A DNA stretch of 64,000 nt from Gloeothece verrucosa PCC 7822 (GTDB taxonomy: Bacteria > Cyanobacteriota > Cyanobacteriia > Cyanobacteriales > Microcystaceae). The notes beneath the pieces were generated by a model. It was not told the origin of the DNA. It did no database searches and worked only from the letters and a program-made list of their open reading frames with translations. The stretch lies in contig NC_014501.1 in NCBI RefSeq assembly GCF_000147335.1, forward strand, positions 2,247,501 through 2,311,500, read 5' to 3'. Shown one piece after another: positions 7,907-15,802 of this stretch (position 1 is its first letter; each line of letters opens with the position of its first letter). The translations under genes and the position numbers were made by a program.

Positions 7907-9861
7907 ACAATCATGAGTGGCAAGACCTTAATAAACGCTATCTTTTAAATGCTCTAGAGAAATTGCGGCAATTACTAGAAGCAAAAATTAAAAGCCTGGA
8001 AACCGATGAACCGGTCGAAATTTCTCCTCTCAATTTTCCCGTTCCTCCTGCATTAAAACACATTTCTCAGCAATTCAGACTATCTTCATTTGAAGAAAAT
8101 ATCTTGCTATTGTGTGCCGGCATGGAATTTGATGGCGGGTGGGGTGTACTCTGTGCTAAGGCGCAAGGAGACTTACAAAAACCCTATCCTACCTTTAGTT
8201 TAGCCTTGGCAACTTTACCTAACCCTCATTGGAATGCCTTAATTCCCACTGCGCCTCTACGACAATGGCGGCTTTTAGAACTTGGTAATAGTAATAGTAT
8301 TACCCAAGGACAATTATGGCTTGATGAGCGTATTACTAACTATTTGGCGGGAATTTCTCATCTAGATGAACGATTAATTGGCTTAGTAGAACCTGTAGAA
8401 AATTCTCTTCCCTTAGTTCCTTCTCATCAAAACCTTGTTGAACAAATTATCAAAATTTGGACTCAAGAATCTCAAGGAGCCTTACCCATAATACAGTTAT
8501 GCGGCAACGATGGATTAACTAAACGGGCTATCTCAGCATCAGTTGCCCAAAAATTAGGACTAAATCTTCAGATTCTTTCTGCTGAAATTTTACCGCTTGA
8601 TTCGACGCAACTCAATTTAATTCAATGTTTGTGTGAACGGGAATGGTTACTTTCTGAAAACGCTCTTGTCCTAAATTGTGATTATTTAGACAATACCGAT
8701 GGGATTAAAGAAGGATTAATTGCCCATTTTATTGAAAAAATTCACTGTCCTTTAATTGTTAACACTCGAGAGCGCCGCTTTCAACGAGAACGCCCCCTAA
8801 TGACTTTAGAGGTAGATTATCCTACCACCTCTGAACAAGAGGCACTCTGGCAAAATATGCTCTTAGATACTGAGGGAAATTTCAACGGACAAATTAAGGC
8901 TTTAGTCACCCATTTTAATCTGAACGTCTCCACCATTTCTACAGTCAGTTGGCAATTTAAAAATGTGGTCACTGAAAACAGTGAGCCTAGCGAGATTTCC
9001 CATCATATTTGGGAGATTTGCCGCGTTCAATCTCGTCCCCGTTTGGAAGAATTAGCTCAACGAATTCACTGTCATGTTCTCTGGGAAGATTTAATTTTAC
9101 CCGAAGAAGAACGACAAGTATTGCAGGAAATTACTGCCCACGTTCGTCAAAGACTTTTAGTTTATGAACATTGGGGATTTAAAAATAAGAGTAGTCGAGG
9201 ACTGGGAATTAGTGTCTTATTTGCCGGAGGGAGTGGTACAGGAAAAACTCTTGCGGCTGAAGTATTGGGCAATGAATTACGCTTAGATGTCTATCGAATT
9301 GATCTCAGTTCAGTGGTGAGTAAATATATTGGAGAAACTGAAAAGAATTTAAGAAGAATTTTTGATGCGGCTGAAGGGTGCGGCGCGATTTTACTTTTTG
9401 ATGAAGCTGATGCCTTATTTGGTAAAAGATCTGAAGTTAAAGATAGTCATGATCGCTATGCAAATATGGAGGTTAGTTATCTTTTACAACGAATAGAAGC
9501 TTATCGAGGATTAGCCATTTTAACAACTAATCTTAAGGATGCTATCGATCAAGCTTTTCTGCGTAGAATTCGTTTTATTGTGCAGTTTCCTTTCCCTGAT
9601 GCTACTCAAAGGGCGGCAATTTGGCAGACGGTATTTCCCCCTCAAACTCCTACTGAAGGATTAGATTTTCAGAAGTTAGCCCGCTTAAGTGTGGCCGGAG
9701 GCAATATTCGTAATATTGCTTTAAATGCGGCTTTTTTAGCGGCTGATGCTGGCGAGGCGGTTCAAATGAAGCATATTTTACAGGCGACTAAGAGTGAGTA
9801 TATTAAGTTAGAAAAAACTTTAACAGATACGGAGATTAAAGGTTGGGTGATGGCTAAATAG
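7903..9861 (+). CDS. AAA ATPase of the contractile-injection-system-associated type
   Basis: This 652-aa protein has a complete C-terminal AAA module: Walker A GGSGTGKT (442-449), Walker B LLFDEADA (497-504), FGKRSEVKDSHDRYAN, and arginine fingers in FLRRIRF. Residues 1-380 contain a helical/winged-helix-like region and what appears to be a second, decayed AAA fold whose P-loop position reads GNDGLTKR (201-208). This design and the phrase DLSSVVSKYIGETEKNL are typical of ATPases encoded beside phage-tail-like (eCIS) particles. There the ATPase is thought to assist assembly or loading. No sheath, tube or baseplate gene lies in the window. The start is embedded in an STRR array. Confidence 0.75.
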   Translation: MNNHEWQDLNKRYLLNALEKLRQLLEAKIKSLETDEPVEISPLNFPVPPALKHISQQFRLSSFEENILLLCAGMEFDGGWGVLCAKAQGDLQKPYPTFSLALATLPNPHWNALIPTAPLRQWRLLELGNSNSITQGQLWLDERITNYLAGISHLDERLIGLVEPVENSLPLVPSHQNLVEQIIKIWTQESQGALPIIQLCGNDGLTKRAISASVAQKLGLNLQILSAEILPLDSTQLNLIQCLCEREWLLSENALVLNCDYLDNTDGIKEGLIAHFIEKIHCPLIVNTRERRFQRERPLMTLEVDYPTTSEQEALWQNMLLDTEGNFNGQIKALVTHFNLNVSTISTVSWQFKNVVTENSEPSEISHHIWEICRVQSRPRLEELAQRIHCHVLWEDLILPEEERQVLQEITAHVRQRLLVYEHWGFKNKSSRGLGISVLFAGGSGTGKTLAAEVLGNELRLDVYRIDLSSVVSKYIGETEKNLRRIFDAAEGCGAILLFDEADALFGKRSEVKDSHDRYANMEVSYLLQRIEAYRGLAILTTNLKDAIDQAFLRRIRFIVQFPFPDATQRAAIWQTVFPPQTPTEGLDFQKLARLSVAGGNIRNIALNAAFLAADAGEAVQMKHILQATKSEYIKLEKTLTDTEIKGWVMAK

Positions 9862-9883
9862 ATGAGCCTGAAAAAGTGAAAAT

Positions 9884-10963
9884 TTATTGAGCTTTAATTT
9901 CTGTCCAAGCTTGATCATAAAGGGCTGTTGCTTGCCCTACATTTTGCAGAAAAGTAAGTTTTTTTCTAATTTCGGCAGGCGGATAAATACCGGGATTATG
10001 GCGATCTTTTTGATTAATTAATCCTTGGTCTAAAGCGGTCTGATTAGAGGTGGCATAATGCACAAAATTAGCATTTTTAGCCGCCATTTCCGGAGCCGAC
10101 ATAAAATTAATAAATTTCTCAGCTAATTCTTTATGAGGGGCATCCTTGGGAATACAGAGATTATCAATAGATATGAGTGACCCTTCTTTAGGAAAAGCAT
10201 AACGAAGTTTGGGATTTTCTTGCACTCTTTTGAGAATATCCCCATTCCATTCCACAATGATGGTTACCTCTCCTTGCTCTAGTAAGTTCTCTCCATTATC
10301 TGCGGCAAAGGCTGCAATATTCGCTTTATGTTCTAATAAAAAATTTTTCGCTTGTTCGATTTCTTGAGGATTTGTTGTGTTTGGACTATAGCCTAAATAT
10401 ATTAAAATTACACCTAACATAGCTCGCGGATCATCATTAACGGCCACTTGTCCTTGATATTTCCTGGAAAAAATTTGTTGCCAACTATCAATTTTTTCTC
10501 CGGTTTTTTCCCCATTATAGCCCAAGCCTAACGCGCCCCATACATAAGGAATACTATATTGATTTTTGGGGTCAAAATCCTGGTCAATAAGTTGTTTATC
10601 AAGATGCTTAATATTAGTAATATTTTGCGGGCTAATTTCTTCTAATAAACCTTCTTTGGCCATGATTTTAACATAAACGTCTTGAGGAAATACTAGATCA
10701 TATCCAGGATTTCCGGCTTTTAGCTTGGCATAAAGCGCGTCGCTAGAATCGTAGGTATCATAATTAATTTTCGCCTTAAATTCTTGCTCAAATTGTTGTA
10801 AAACTTCTGGAGCAATATAGTCTGCCCAGTTATATATATTAAGAACGGCAGAGTCGGAAACATTATTAGTAGAAGTATTGGGCTTGCTCTGGCATCCTAA
10901 TATTATTAAAGTCCCGAGCAAAAACAAAATTAAAAAGCGGCTAATTTTTTTCATCTGGAGCAT
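9884..10963 (-). CDS. PotD/PotF-like polyamine ABC transporter substrate-binding lipoprotein
   Basis: This 359-aa protein has an N-terminal lipoprotein signal (hydrophobic FLILFLLGTLIILGC, lipobox Cys at about residue 24). It then shows the typical bacterial solute-binding start VLNIYNWADYIAPEVLQQFE. Further family signatures are YDLVFPQDVYVK, IPYVWGALGLGYN and NLCIPKDAPH. PotD-type proteins capture spermidine or putrescine outside the cytoplasmic membrane. No permease or ATPase gene is adjacent: downstream lies the convergent ATPase, upstream hspA. It is therefore either an orphan binding protein or served by genes elsewhere. Substrate is inferred from family only. Confidence 0.85.
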   Translation of the reverse strand: MLQMKKISRFLILFLLGTLIILGCQSKPNTSTNNVSDSAVLNIYNWADYIAPEVLQQFEQEFKAKINYDTYDSSDALYAKLKAGNPGYDLVFPQDVYVKIMAKEGLLEEISPQNITNIKHLDKQLIDQDFDPKNQYSIPYVWGALGLGYNGEKTGEKIDSWQQIFSRKYQGQVAVNDDPRAMLGVILIYLGYSPNTTNPQEIEQAKNFLLEHKANIAAFAADNGENLLEQGEVTIIVEWNGDILKRVQENPKLRYAFPKEGSLISIDNLCIPKDAPHKELAEKFINFMSAPEMAAKNANFVHYATSNQTALDQGLINQKDRHNPGIYPPAEIRKKLTFLQNVGQATALYDQAWTEIKAQ

Positions 10964-11122
10964 CCGATTTTTGTCATTCTGAACCTGATCCTTCCCACAG
11001 CGAGGGATGACAAGATCAGTTGGGAGCTTCCATTGGAATTCTCACTTTTCATAAGCCCCTTCTAGAGAGATAATAATTTAAGTTGCTGTCATTTTAGCTT
11101 ATTTTGCCTCAAAAACAATAAA

Positions 11123-11144
11123 ACCCCCGAAACTATCCGGGGGT
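11123..11144 (-). terminator. Rho-independent terminator of hspA
   Basis: On the minus strand, ACCCCCG and CGGGGGT arms (7 bp, 8-nt loop) are followed directly by TTTTATTGTTTTT, 25 bp after the hspA stop codon. It separates hspA from the downstream binding-protein gene. Confidence 0.85.
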
Positions 11145-11168
11145 ATGCAGAGGAATTTTAATTAATCA

Positions 11169-11603
11169 TTAGCCAACTTGTACCTTGACAACTTTATTTT
11201 TTTCTTCTTCTGCTTTTGGTAGAGTCAGATTGAGAATTCCATCTTTATATTCAGCCGTAACGTGGCTATTATCCACATGAGCCGGCAGAGGAATCACTCG
11301 GCTAAACTTGCCGTAACGAAACTCGGTGCGGGTTACGCCATTGTTTTCTGTCTTGTTTTCTTCTTTGCGTTCACCGCTAATAGAAACGCCATTTTTGCTA
11401 ACTTGAATATCTAGATCTTCTTTATTCATTCCAGGAAGTTCTAGTTTAAGATGAATAGCTTCCTCGGTTTCAGATATTTCAGCCGCAGGAATAGCATTTT
11501 GTTTCCCAACAGTAAGACGAGATTCATCAAATAAGTGGTTTAGCTGATGTTGTAAAATGTCCATTTCACGGAAAGGGTTGTAGCGAACTAAAGTCATTAC
11601 CAT
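11169..11603 (-). CDS. hspA: Small heat-shock protein, Hsp20/alpha-crystallin family
   Basis: This 144-aa protein begins VRYNPFREMDILQHQLNHLFDE, as cyanobacterial Hsp17/HspA do. The alpha-crystallin domain spans about 40-135, with the signature GILNLTLPKAEE near the end. It is an ATP-independent holdase, linked in Synechocystis to membrane and thylakoid protection under heat. The alternative starts MVMTLV (11603) and MTLV (11597) differ by two residues. It is monocistronic: a strong terminator follows and a long leader precedes. In Synechocystis the homologous mRNA leader acts as an RNA thermometer. The leader here was not folded, so that mode of control is only a possibility. Confidence 0.95.
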   Translation of the reverse strand: MVMTLVRYNPFREMDILQHQLNHLFDESRLTVGKQNAIPAAEISETEEAIHLKLELPGMNKEDLDIQVSKNGVSISGERKEENKTENNGVTRTEFRYGKFSRVIPLPAHVDNSHVTAEYKDGILNLTLPKAEEEKNKVVKVQVG

Positions 11604-11990
11604 AGCTGAGTGTCCTGTTAATTAGTTGAATCATCTTTAACTGTTTTAATAGTAACTAAATTCCAAAACTGATCAATTCGGTTTTAGGAACTTAATTAAG
11701 GGTAATTCCCGAATAATACAGAGGATTATTTAGGGTGGAAAACCTAACTTGTAAGGTTCGGTTAAGTACCTAGACATGGACATAACTACAGGAAAGCAAG
11801 GATTTGCCTGAGTATCTCTTGCCTATTACCTATTGCCTGTTCCTGCTGTCTTAACCGCCAAAGCGGCTGCTATATGAACTTTCTCAACTTTTTTTATCAT
11901 TGCATTACAAAGTTGAACATTGTCGAGAAAAAACCCCACATATAGATTCCAGGAGCCATAAGAATAGGCAACTTATGAAAGGAGCGCTTT
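11604..11990. other. Intergenic region upstream of hspA, 387 bp
   Basis: The region is shared by the divergent hspA and a small plus-strand ORF. It contains degenerate STRR-like text (about 11818-11845, TTGCCTATTACCTATTGCC) and a short palindrome (CCGCCAAAGCGG, about 11864). The hspA promoter and leader must lie in the right-to-left part near 11604-11760. No other gene is seen. Confidence 0.45.
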
Positions 11991-12173
11991 ATGAGTAGTT
12001 GTGTTTGTTACTGGAATCTTATTCGTCGCCAACAGCCTAACGTCCAAGTTAGACTGCACCGGCCTGAACTTTGTTCATCAAATTGTCAAATCAATTTAGG
12101 ACAAGCAATTTGGATAGCGTGTAATCTAGAAGACAAAGACTTAGAAAAACGATTTGTTCCCTTTCTTGTCTAA
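11991..12173 (+). CDS. Small cysteine-containing protein, unknown
   Basis: This 60-aa ORF is preceded by a good ribosome site (AAAGGAGCGCTTT then ATG). It starts MSSCVCYWNLIRR and carries two cysteine pairs, CVC near the N-terminus and CSSNC at about 27-32, suggesting metal or disulfide chemistry. I recognise no family. It stands alone between divergent hspA and convergent nagB. The ribosome site favours a real gene; the short length and absence of a known family leave doubt. Confidence 0.45.
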   Translation: MSSCVCYWNLIRRQQPNVQVRLHRPELCSSNCQINLGQAIWIACNLEDKDLEKRFVPFLV

Positions 12174-12209
12174 ATAAGAATGAATAGGAATAATTGCTCT
12201 GAAAACTTT

Positions 12210-13037
12210 CTATTCTTTACCGAAGACGCTTAAGTCTAGTTCACTGGCTGCATCACGGTCTAAAAATAGAGTGGTATGAGGATGAAGGCGTAACCCAGAT
12301 GCGGGACAACTAGAATTAATTGTCCCTGTCAACATTTCTTTAACAATCTTTGCTTTACTTTTTCCAAATGCTAAACACACTATTTTTTTAGCTTCTAAAA
12401 TCGTGCTAAGGGTTAAAGTATAAGCATATTGAGGAACCCTTGCCAAACTGGGAAAATATCCCTGTTCAACACCAGTTAAACGAGTTTGTTGGGCGAGTTT
12501 GACGATTTTAACCCGATAGGGATCGTTAAAATTAGCTACCCCAGGTTCATTAAAGGCTAAATGACCGTTATGACCAATTCCCAAAAAGCATAGATCAATG
12601 GGATGTTGTGTTAACAGATGAGTATAGCGATCACATTCTGCCAACGGTTCTGCGGCTTCTCCTTGAATGCCATAAAAATGCTGAGGATTAATCTGCTTAA
12701 GGAGTCTTTCTTGTAGAAAGTAGCGAAAACTAGCGCTCTCATGCGCTTCAATCCCTAGAAATTCATCGAGATGAAATAAAATGATGCGGCTCCAATCAAT
12801 TTCAGCAGTAGCCGCTAGAATGTCAAGTAATTCAATTTGTGAATTGCCGGTCGCTAATACAAGAGTTGCGGTTTGTTGTTGAGATAAAATTTGTTGTAAG
12901 TATTGTATTACAGATTGGGCGGCGGCGTGGGCTAGGCTTTTTGAAGAGGGACAAAGACATAGGCAGAGAGCATCAATATTGAATGCTTGAGTCACCATTG
13001 ATTTAATTCCCGTCAATTTCTGAGTGGCTTTCATCAT
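12210..13037 (-). CDS. nagB: Glucosamine-6-phosphate deaminase
   Basis: This 275-aa member of the NagB/RpiA/6-phosphogluconolactonase fold catalyses glucosamine-6-P + H2O to fructose-6-P + NH3. Key motifs are VLATGNSQIELLDIL (phosphate loop), ILFHLDEFLGI (catalytic Asp) and LGIGHNGHLAFNEPG (active-site Asp/His/Glu area), plus a late VCLAFGKSKAKIVKEML. Length is close to the usual 240-270, with a slightly long N-terminus; a start at MVTQAF (12995) is also possible. It is divergent from the guanidine operon and convergent with the small ORF, so it is probably monocistronic. Confidence 0.92.
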   Translation of the reverse strand: MMKATQKLTGIKSMVTQAFNIDALCLCLCPSSKSLAHAAAQSVIQYLQQILSQQQTATLVLATGNSQIELLDILAATAEIDWSRIILFHLDEFLGIEAHESASFRYFLQERLLKQINPQHFYGIQGEAAEPLAECDRYTHLLTQHPIDLCFLGIGHNGHLAFNEPGVANFNDPYRVKIVKLAQQTRLTGVEQGYFPSLARVPQYAYTLTLSTILEAKKIVCLAFGKSKAKIVKEMLTGTINSSCPASGLRLHPHTTLFLDRDAASELDLSVFGKE

Positions 13038-13240
13038 TTTAAGCTGTTACACCCCAAATTGCTTGTCTATCTATTGTCTTATTGTTCTTTAATTTGAGTG
13101 GTTATAGGGAAGTCATTGAGAATCATTTTTTTTTATTTACTTAGTTTTACGGTTTTAGTATTTAGTAATTTTTGATACTGTTTGTAGAGAGCCAAATTGA
13201 TAAACTTTGCAACGGAATAAAAATGATAAAAATCTAAAAA

Positions 13241-13366
13241 AAGCTTCTAGGGTTCCGATTTCCTGGAAATGTCTGGTCCAAGAGAAGCGGGCTGCCTTAA
13301 AAGAATTATTGTTACAAGATAAATATTTAGTAGGTGGCTACACGGCGGGAAAAAAACCCGGGAGGA
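13241..13366 (+). promoter_or_regulatory. Guanidine-I (ykkC) riboswitch aptamer
   Basis: The leader contains, in the expected order, the conserved ykkC blocks CTAGGGTTCCG (13247-13257), CTGGTCCAAGAGAAGC (13273-13288) and ACACGGCGGG...ACCCGGGAGG (13340-13365). The CGGG/CCCG arms form the third helix. Guanidine-I riboswitches bind guanidinium and switch on export or degradation genes. The position, about 100 bp before a ureohydrolase-family gene, supports the call. A minus-strand open frame over it is not coding. Confidence 0.93.
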
Positions 13367-13416
13367 AAGAGAGAGTAAAATAAGATAGCTCTCTAGATAA
13401 TCTCTCTGGGATTTTT
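13357..13416 (+). terminator. Expression platform / regulated terminator of the guanidine riboswitch
   Basis: After the aptamer, AGAGAGAG (13368-13375) can pair with either CTCTCT (13389-13394) or TCTCTCT (13401-13407). The latter is followed by GGG and ATTTTT. The aptamer's CCC (13357-13359) can extend the second pairing with GGG at 13408-13410. I infer that ligand binding locks CCC in the aptamer and weakens the terminator. Folding was done by eye. Confidence 0.55.
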
Positions 13417-13462
13417 GGCATTGTTTACTTTTTTGGATGAATCCTACTGACAGGAGTAGAAA

Positions 13463-14668
13463 ATGAGTTCCAATTTCTTTCAACCGCCTAATGACAATAC
13501 TCAAGGTAATTCAAGTAACGGTCATTCAACAGAGGCCCAACAAGGATTAGAAAAAGAAGCAAAACTTCCCCTGACTGGATGGCAACAGGAAGTCTCTACT
13601 GGATTAGAGTATGGATTAGAAGCGGCTGACAGTATTCGTGATCGCACGATATCAACCTTTTCTCGCGGGGAACTTCCCCATTATGCTGGCATTAACACCT
13701 TTATGAAAGCTCCCTACTTAGAAGATGTCCGTCGAGTAGGAGAGTACGACGTAGCGATCATTGGTGTACCTCATGATTCTGGGACAACCTATCGCCCAGG
13801 AACCCGTTTTGGCCCGCAAGGGATTCGCCGGATTTCTGCTCTTTATACTCCTTATAATTTTGAATTAGGGGTTGATTTGCGTGAACAAATAAAGCTGTGT
13901 GATGTCGGAGATATTTTTACCATTCCCGCCAATAATGAAAAATCCTTTGATCAAATTTCTAAAGGAGTCGCTCACGTTTTTAGTTCGGGGGCCTTTCCCA
14001 TTATTTTAGGAGGAGATCACTCCATAGGATTTCCGACGGTGCGGGGAGTGTGTCGCCATTTAGGAGACAAAAAAATCGGCATCATTCACTTTGATCGCCA
14101 CGTAGACACCCAAGAAACCGATTTAGACGAACGGATGCATACCTGCCCCTGGTTTCATGCCACCAATATCAAAAATGCGCCCGCAAAAAATCTGGTGCAA
14201 TTAGGGATAGGCGGCTGGCAAGTCCCCCGTCAAGGCGTAAAAGTCTGCCGGGAACGGGCAACCAATATCTTAACCGTAACCGATATCGTGGAAAGGGGAT
14301 TAGATGCGGCGGCTGAGTTTGCTATAGAACGGGCAACCGACGGAACCGATTGCGTTTGGATCAGTTTTGATATTGACTGCATAGATGCAGGATTTGTTCC
14401 CGGTACCGGTTGGCCCGAACCCGGGGGATTATTACCTCGAGAAGCCCTCTATCTGCTAGGTAAAATCGTGCAGCGAGTTCCCGTTTGTGGTTTAGAAGTG
14501 GTGGAAGTGTCTCCTCCTTATGATATCAGTGATATGACCTCGCTGATGGCCACTCGGGTGATCTGTGACACGATGGCTCATTTGATCCTCTCCGGTCAAC
14601 TTCCCCGCCAAGAAAAGCCTGCTTACATTCATGCTGAAGATCAACCTGAAACCGTCGCTTGGAATTAA
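13463..14668 (+). CDS. gdmH: Guanidine hydrolase (ureohydrolase family; often labelled agmatinase/SpeB2)
   Basis: This 401-aa member of the arginase/agmatinase fold has manganese/nickel-site motifs GGDHSIGFP, FDRHVDTQE (Arg replaces the Ala usual in agmatinase) and ISFDIDCIDAGFVPGTG. The N-terminus is extended by about 60 residues. Established knowledge: the Synechocystis homologue Sll1077, encoded with HypA/HypB-like nickel chaperones, is a Ni-dependent guanidine hydrolase (guanidine to urea + NH3). The guanidine-I riboswitch in the leader and the same hypA-hypB-ABC order here make that function far more likely than agmatine hydrolysis. Ribosome site AGGAG precedes the ATG. Confidence 0.9.
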   Translation: MSSNFFQPPNDNTQGNSSNGHSTEAQQGLEKEAKLPLTGWQQEVSTGLEYGLEAADSIRDRTISTFSRGELPHYAGINTFMKAPYLEDVRRVGEYDVAIIGVPHDSGTTYRPGTRFGPQGIRRISALYTPYNFELGVDLREQIKLCDVGDIFTIPANNEKSFDQISKGVAHVFSSGAFPIILGGDHSIGFPTVRGVCRHLGDKKIGIIHFDRHVDTQETDLDERMHTCPWFHATNIKNAPAKNLVQLGIGGWQVPRQGVKVCRERATNILTVTDIVERGLDAAAEFAIERATDGTDCVWISFDIDCIDAGFVPGTGWPEPGGLLPREALYLLGKIVQRVPVCGLEVVEVSPPYDISDMTSLMATRVICDTMAHLILSGQLPRQEKPAYIHAEDQPETVAWN

Positions 14669-14671
14669 ACC

Positions 14672-15049
14672 ATGCACGAAACCGACATGACTAAGGCCCT
14701 AATTGTAACTGTAACTGACTGGTGGGAAGCTCAACCTGATCAGCCCAAAATTTCCCACATTCATCTGATCGTTGGGCAATTTACTTGTGTGGAACCAGCT
14801 AGTTTACAATTCGCCTTTGATGTTCAAACAAGCAATACTTTTTTAGAGGGAGTCAAACTGGTTATTAGAGAAACTCCCTTAATTGCTTTTTGTCATCGCT
14901 GTCAACAGGAGTATCGCCCGGCCATTGGCATTGCTTATGCTTGTCCTCAATGTCGATCGCCAATGGAAGATATTCGTTCAGGACGAGAACTCAAAATAGA
15001 CCATATACAATACTCAAACTCAAGTGAAACTTATGCACCAAACCTTTGA
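14672..15049 (+). CDS. hypA: HypA-like nickel metallochaperone for guanidine hydrolase
   Basis: This 125-aa protein starts [10 protein letters not shown], with His2 and Glu3 as in HypA nickel sites. A zinc finger sits at about 73-97 (FCHRC...ACPQC). HypA proteins deliver nickel, classically to hydrogenase. Here the gene lies 3 bp after the guanidine hydrolase gene and overlaps hypB by 26 bp (or 17 with a later hypB start). No hydrogenase gene is present. By analogy with the Synechocystis GhaA/GhaB pair, it should load Ni2+ into the hydrolase. Confidence 0.9.
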   Translation: MHETDMTKALIVTVTDWWEAQPDQPKISHIHLIVGQFTCVEPASLQFAFDVQTSNTFLEGVKLVIRETPLIAFCHRCQQEYRPAIGIAYACPQCRSPMEDIRSGRELKIDHIQYSNSSETYAPNL

Positions 15050-15722
15050 TGCAGCCTTAGAAATTAACTTGCTCCATGCTAACCAACAAGGAGCCGACCA
15101 TAACCGAGAACATTTTGATCAATGGGGAATTACTTGCTTTAATATCATGAGTAGCCCCGGAGCCGGCAAAACCGTTTTATTAGAAAAGACTCTTTCTCAC
15201 CTCAGCCAAGAGTTAAAAATTGCCGTCATTGAAGGCGATATGACCACAGAATTAGATGCTGATCGCCTTCGTCTGTATGGGGTTCCGGTTATTGCCATTA
15301 ATACTGGTCGTTCCTGTCATTTGGACTCGAAAATGGTAGCGGGTGGAATTCATCAATTGGCTCACCAATATAACCCTTCAGAATTTGATTTAGTTTTAGT
15401 GGAAAATGTCGGTAATTTAGTTTGTCCGGCAGAATTTGAAGTAGGCGAACACGCTAAAATTGCTCTTTTGAGTGTAACAGAAGGAGAAGATAAGCCCTTA
15501 AAATATCCAATTATGTTTCAACAAGCCGATTGTTTATTGATTACAAAAATTGATTTAGCGCCTTATTTAGATACTGATATTGAACGAATTAAAAATAATG
15601 TTCGGCAGATGAATCCCCATGTAACCATCATTCCCATTTCTGCTAAAACTGGGGAGGGGTTAAATGTTTGGTTTGATTGGGTACGCGCTCAAATTCATCA
15701 GTCATTAGTCATTAGTCATTAG
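15024..15722 (+). CDS. hypB: HypB-like nickel-inserting GTPase for guanidine hydrolase
   Basis: This 232-aa SIMIBI GTPase has P-loop SSPGAGKT (about 43-50), switch region [14 protein letters not shown], metal site GRSCHLD and guanine-specificity motif ITKIDLAPY (NKxD equivalent TKID). A His-rich N-terminus is absent. It overlaps the end of hypA; a second start, MHQTFDAAL at 15033, is equally likely. The last residues (QSLVISH) and the stop are encoded by an STRR array (TCATTAG units), the same tail as in PntA1. It works with HypA on the guanidine hydrolase. Confidence 0.9.
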   Translation: MKLMHQTFDAALEINLLHANQQGADHNREHFDQWGITCFNIMSSPGAGKTVLLEKTLSHLSQELKIAVIEGDMTTELDADRLRLYGVPVIAINTGRSCHLDSKMVAGGIHQLAHQYNPSEFDLVLVENVGNLVCPAEFEVGEHAKIALLSVTEGEDKPLKYPIMFQQADCLLITKIDLAPYLDTDIERIKNNVRQMNPHVTIIPISAKTGEGLNVWFDWVRAQIHQSLVISH

Positions 15723-15745
15723 TCATTGGTCATTAGTCACTGGTC
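15696..15745 (+). repeat. STRR array (TCATTAG units) at the 3' end of hypB
   Basis: About six TCATTAG/TCATTGG heptamers straddle the hypB stop codon: the first ones encode the C-terminal residues and TAG of the repeat is the stop. The unit is the reverse-oriented relative (TGACTAA/TTAGTCA) of the arrays at 7.8 kb. Confidence 0.85.
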
Positions 15746-15802
15746 TTTCGCCGGTTAAGGGTTAAGTCAAAAGAACTCATAACTAAAATTGTTAGATAAG
15801 TT

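Noticed and set aside
13247..13504. 85-codon minus-strand ORF
   Set aside because: It lies over the guanidine-I riboswitch and the gdmH start; the plus-strand RNA explains the sequence conservation and the protein resembles nothing.
13463..14668. Agmatinase (polyamine synthesis) reading of the ureohydrolase
   Set aside because: Guanidine-I riboswitch, HypAB-type chaperones, importer and the DRHVD motif fit guanidine hydrolase instead.
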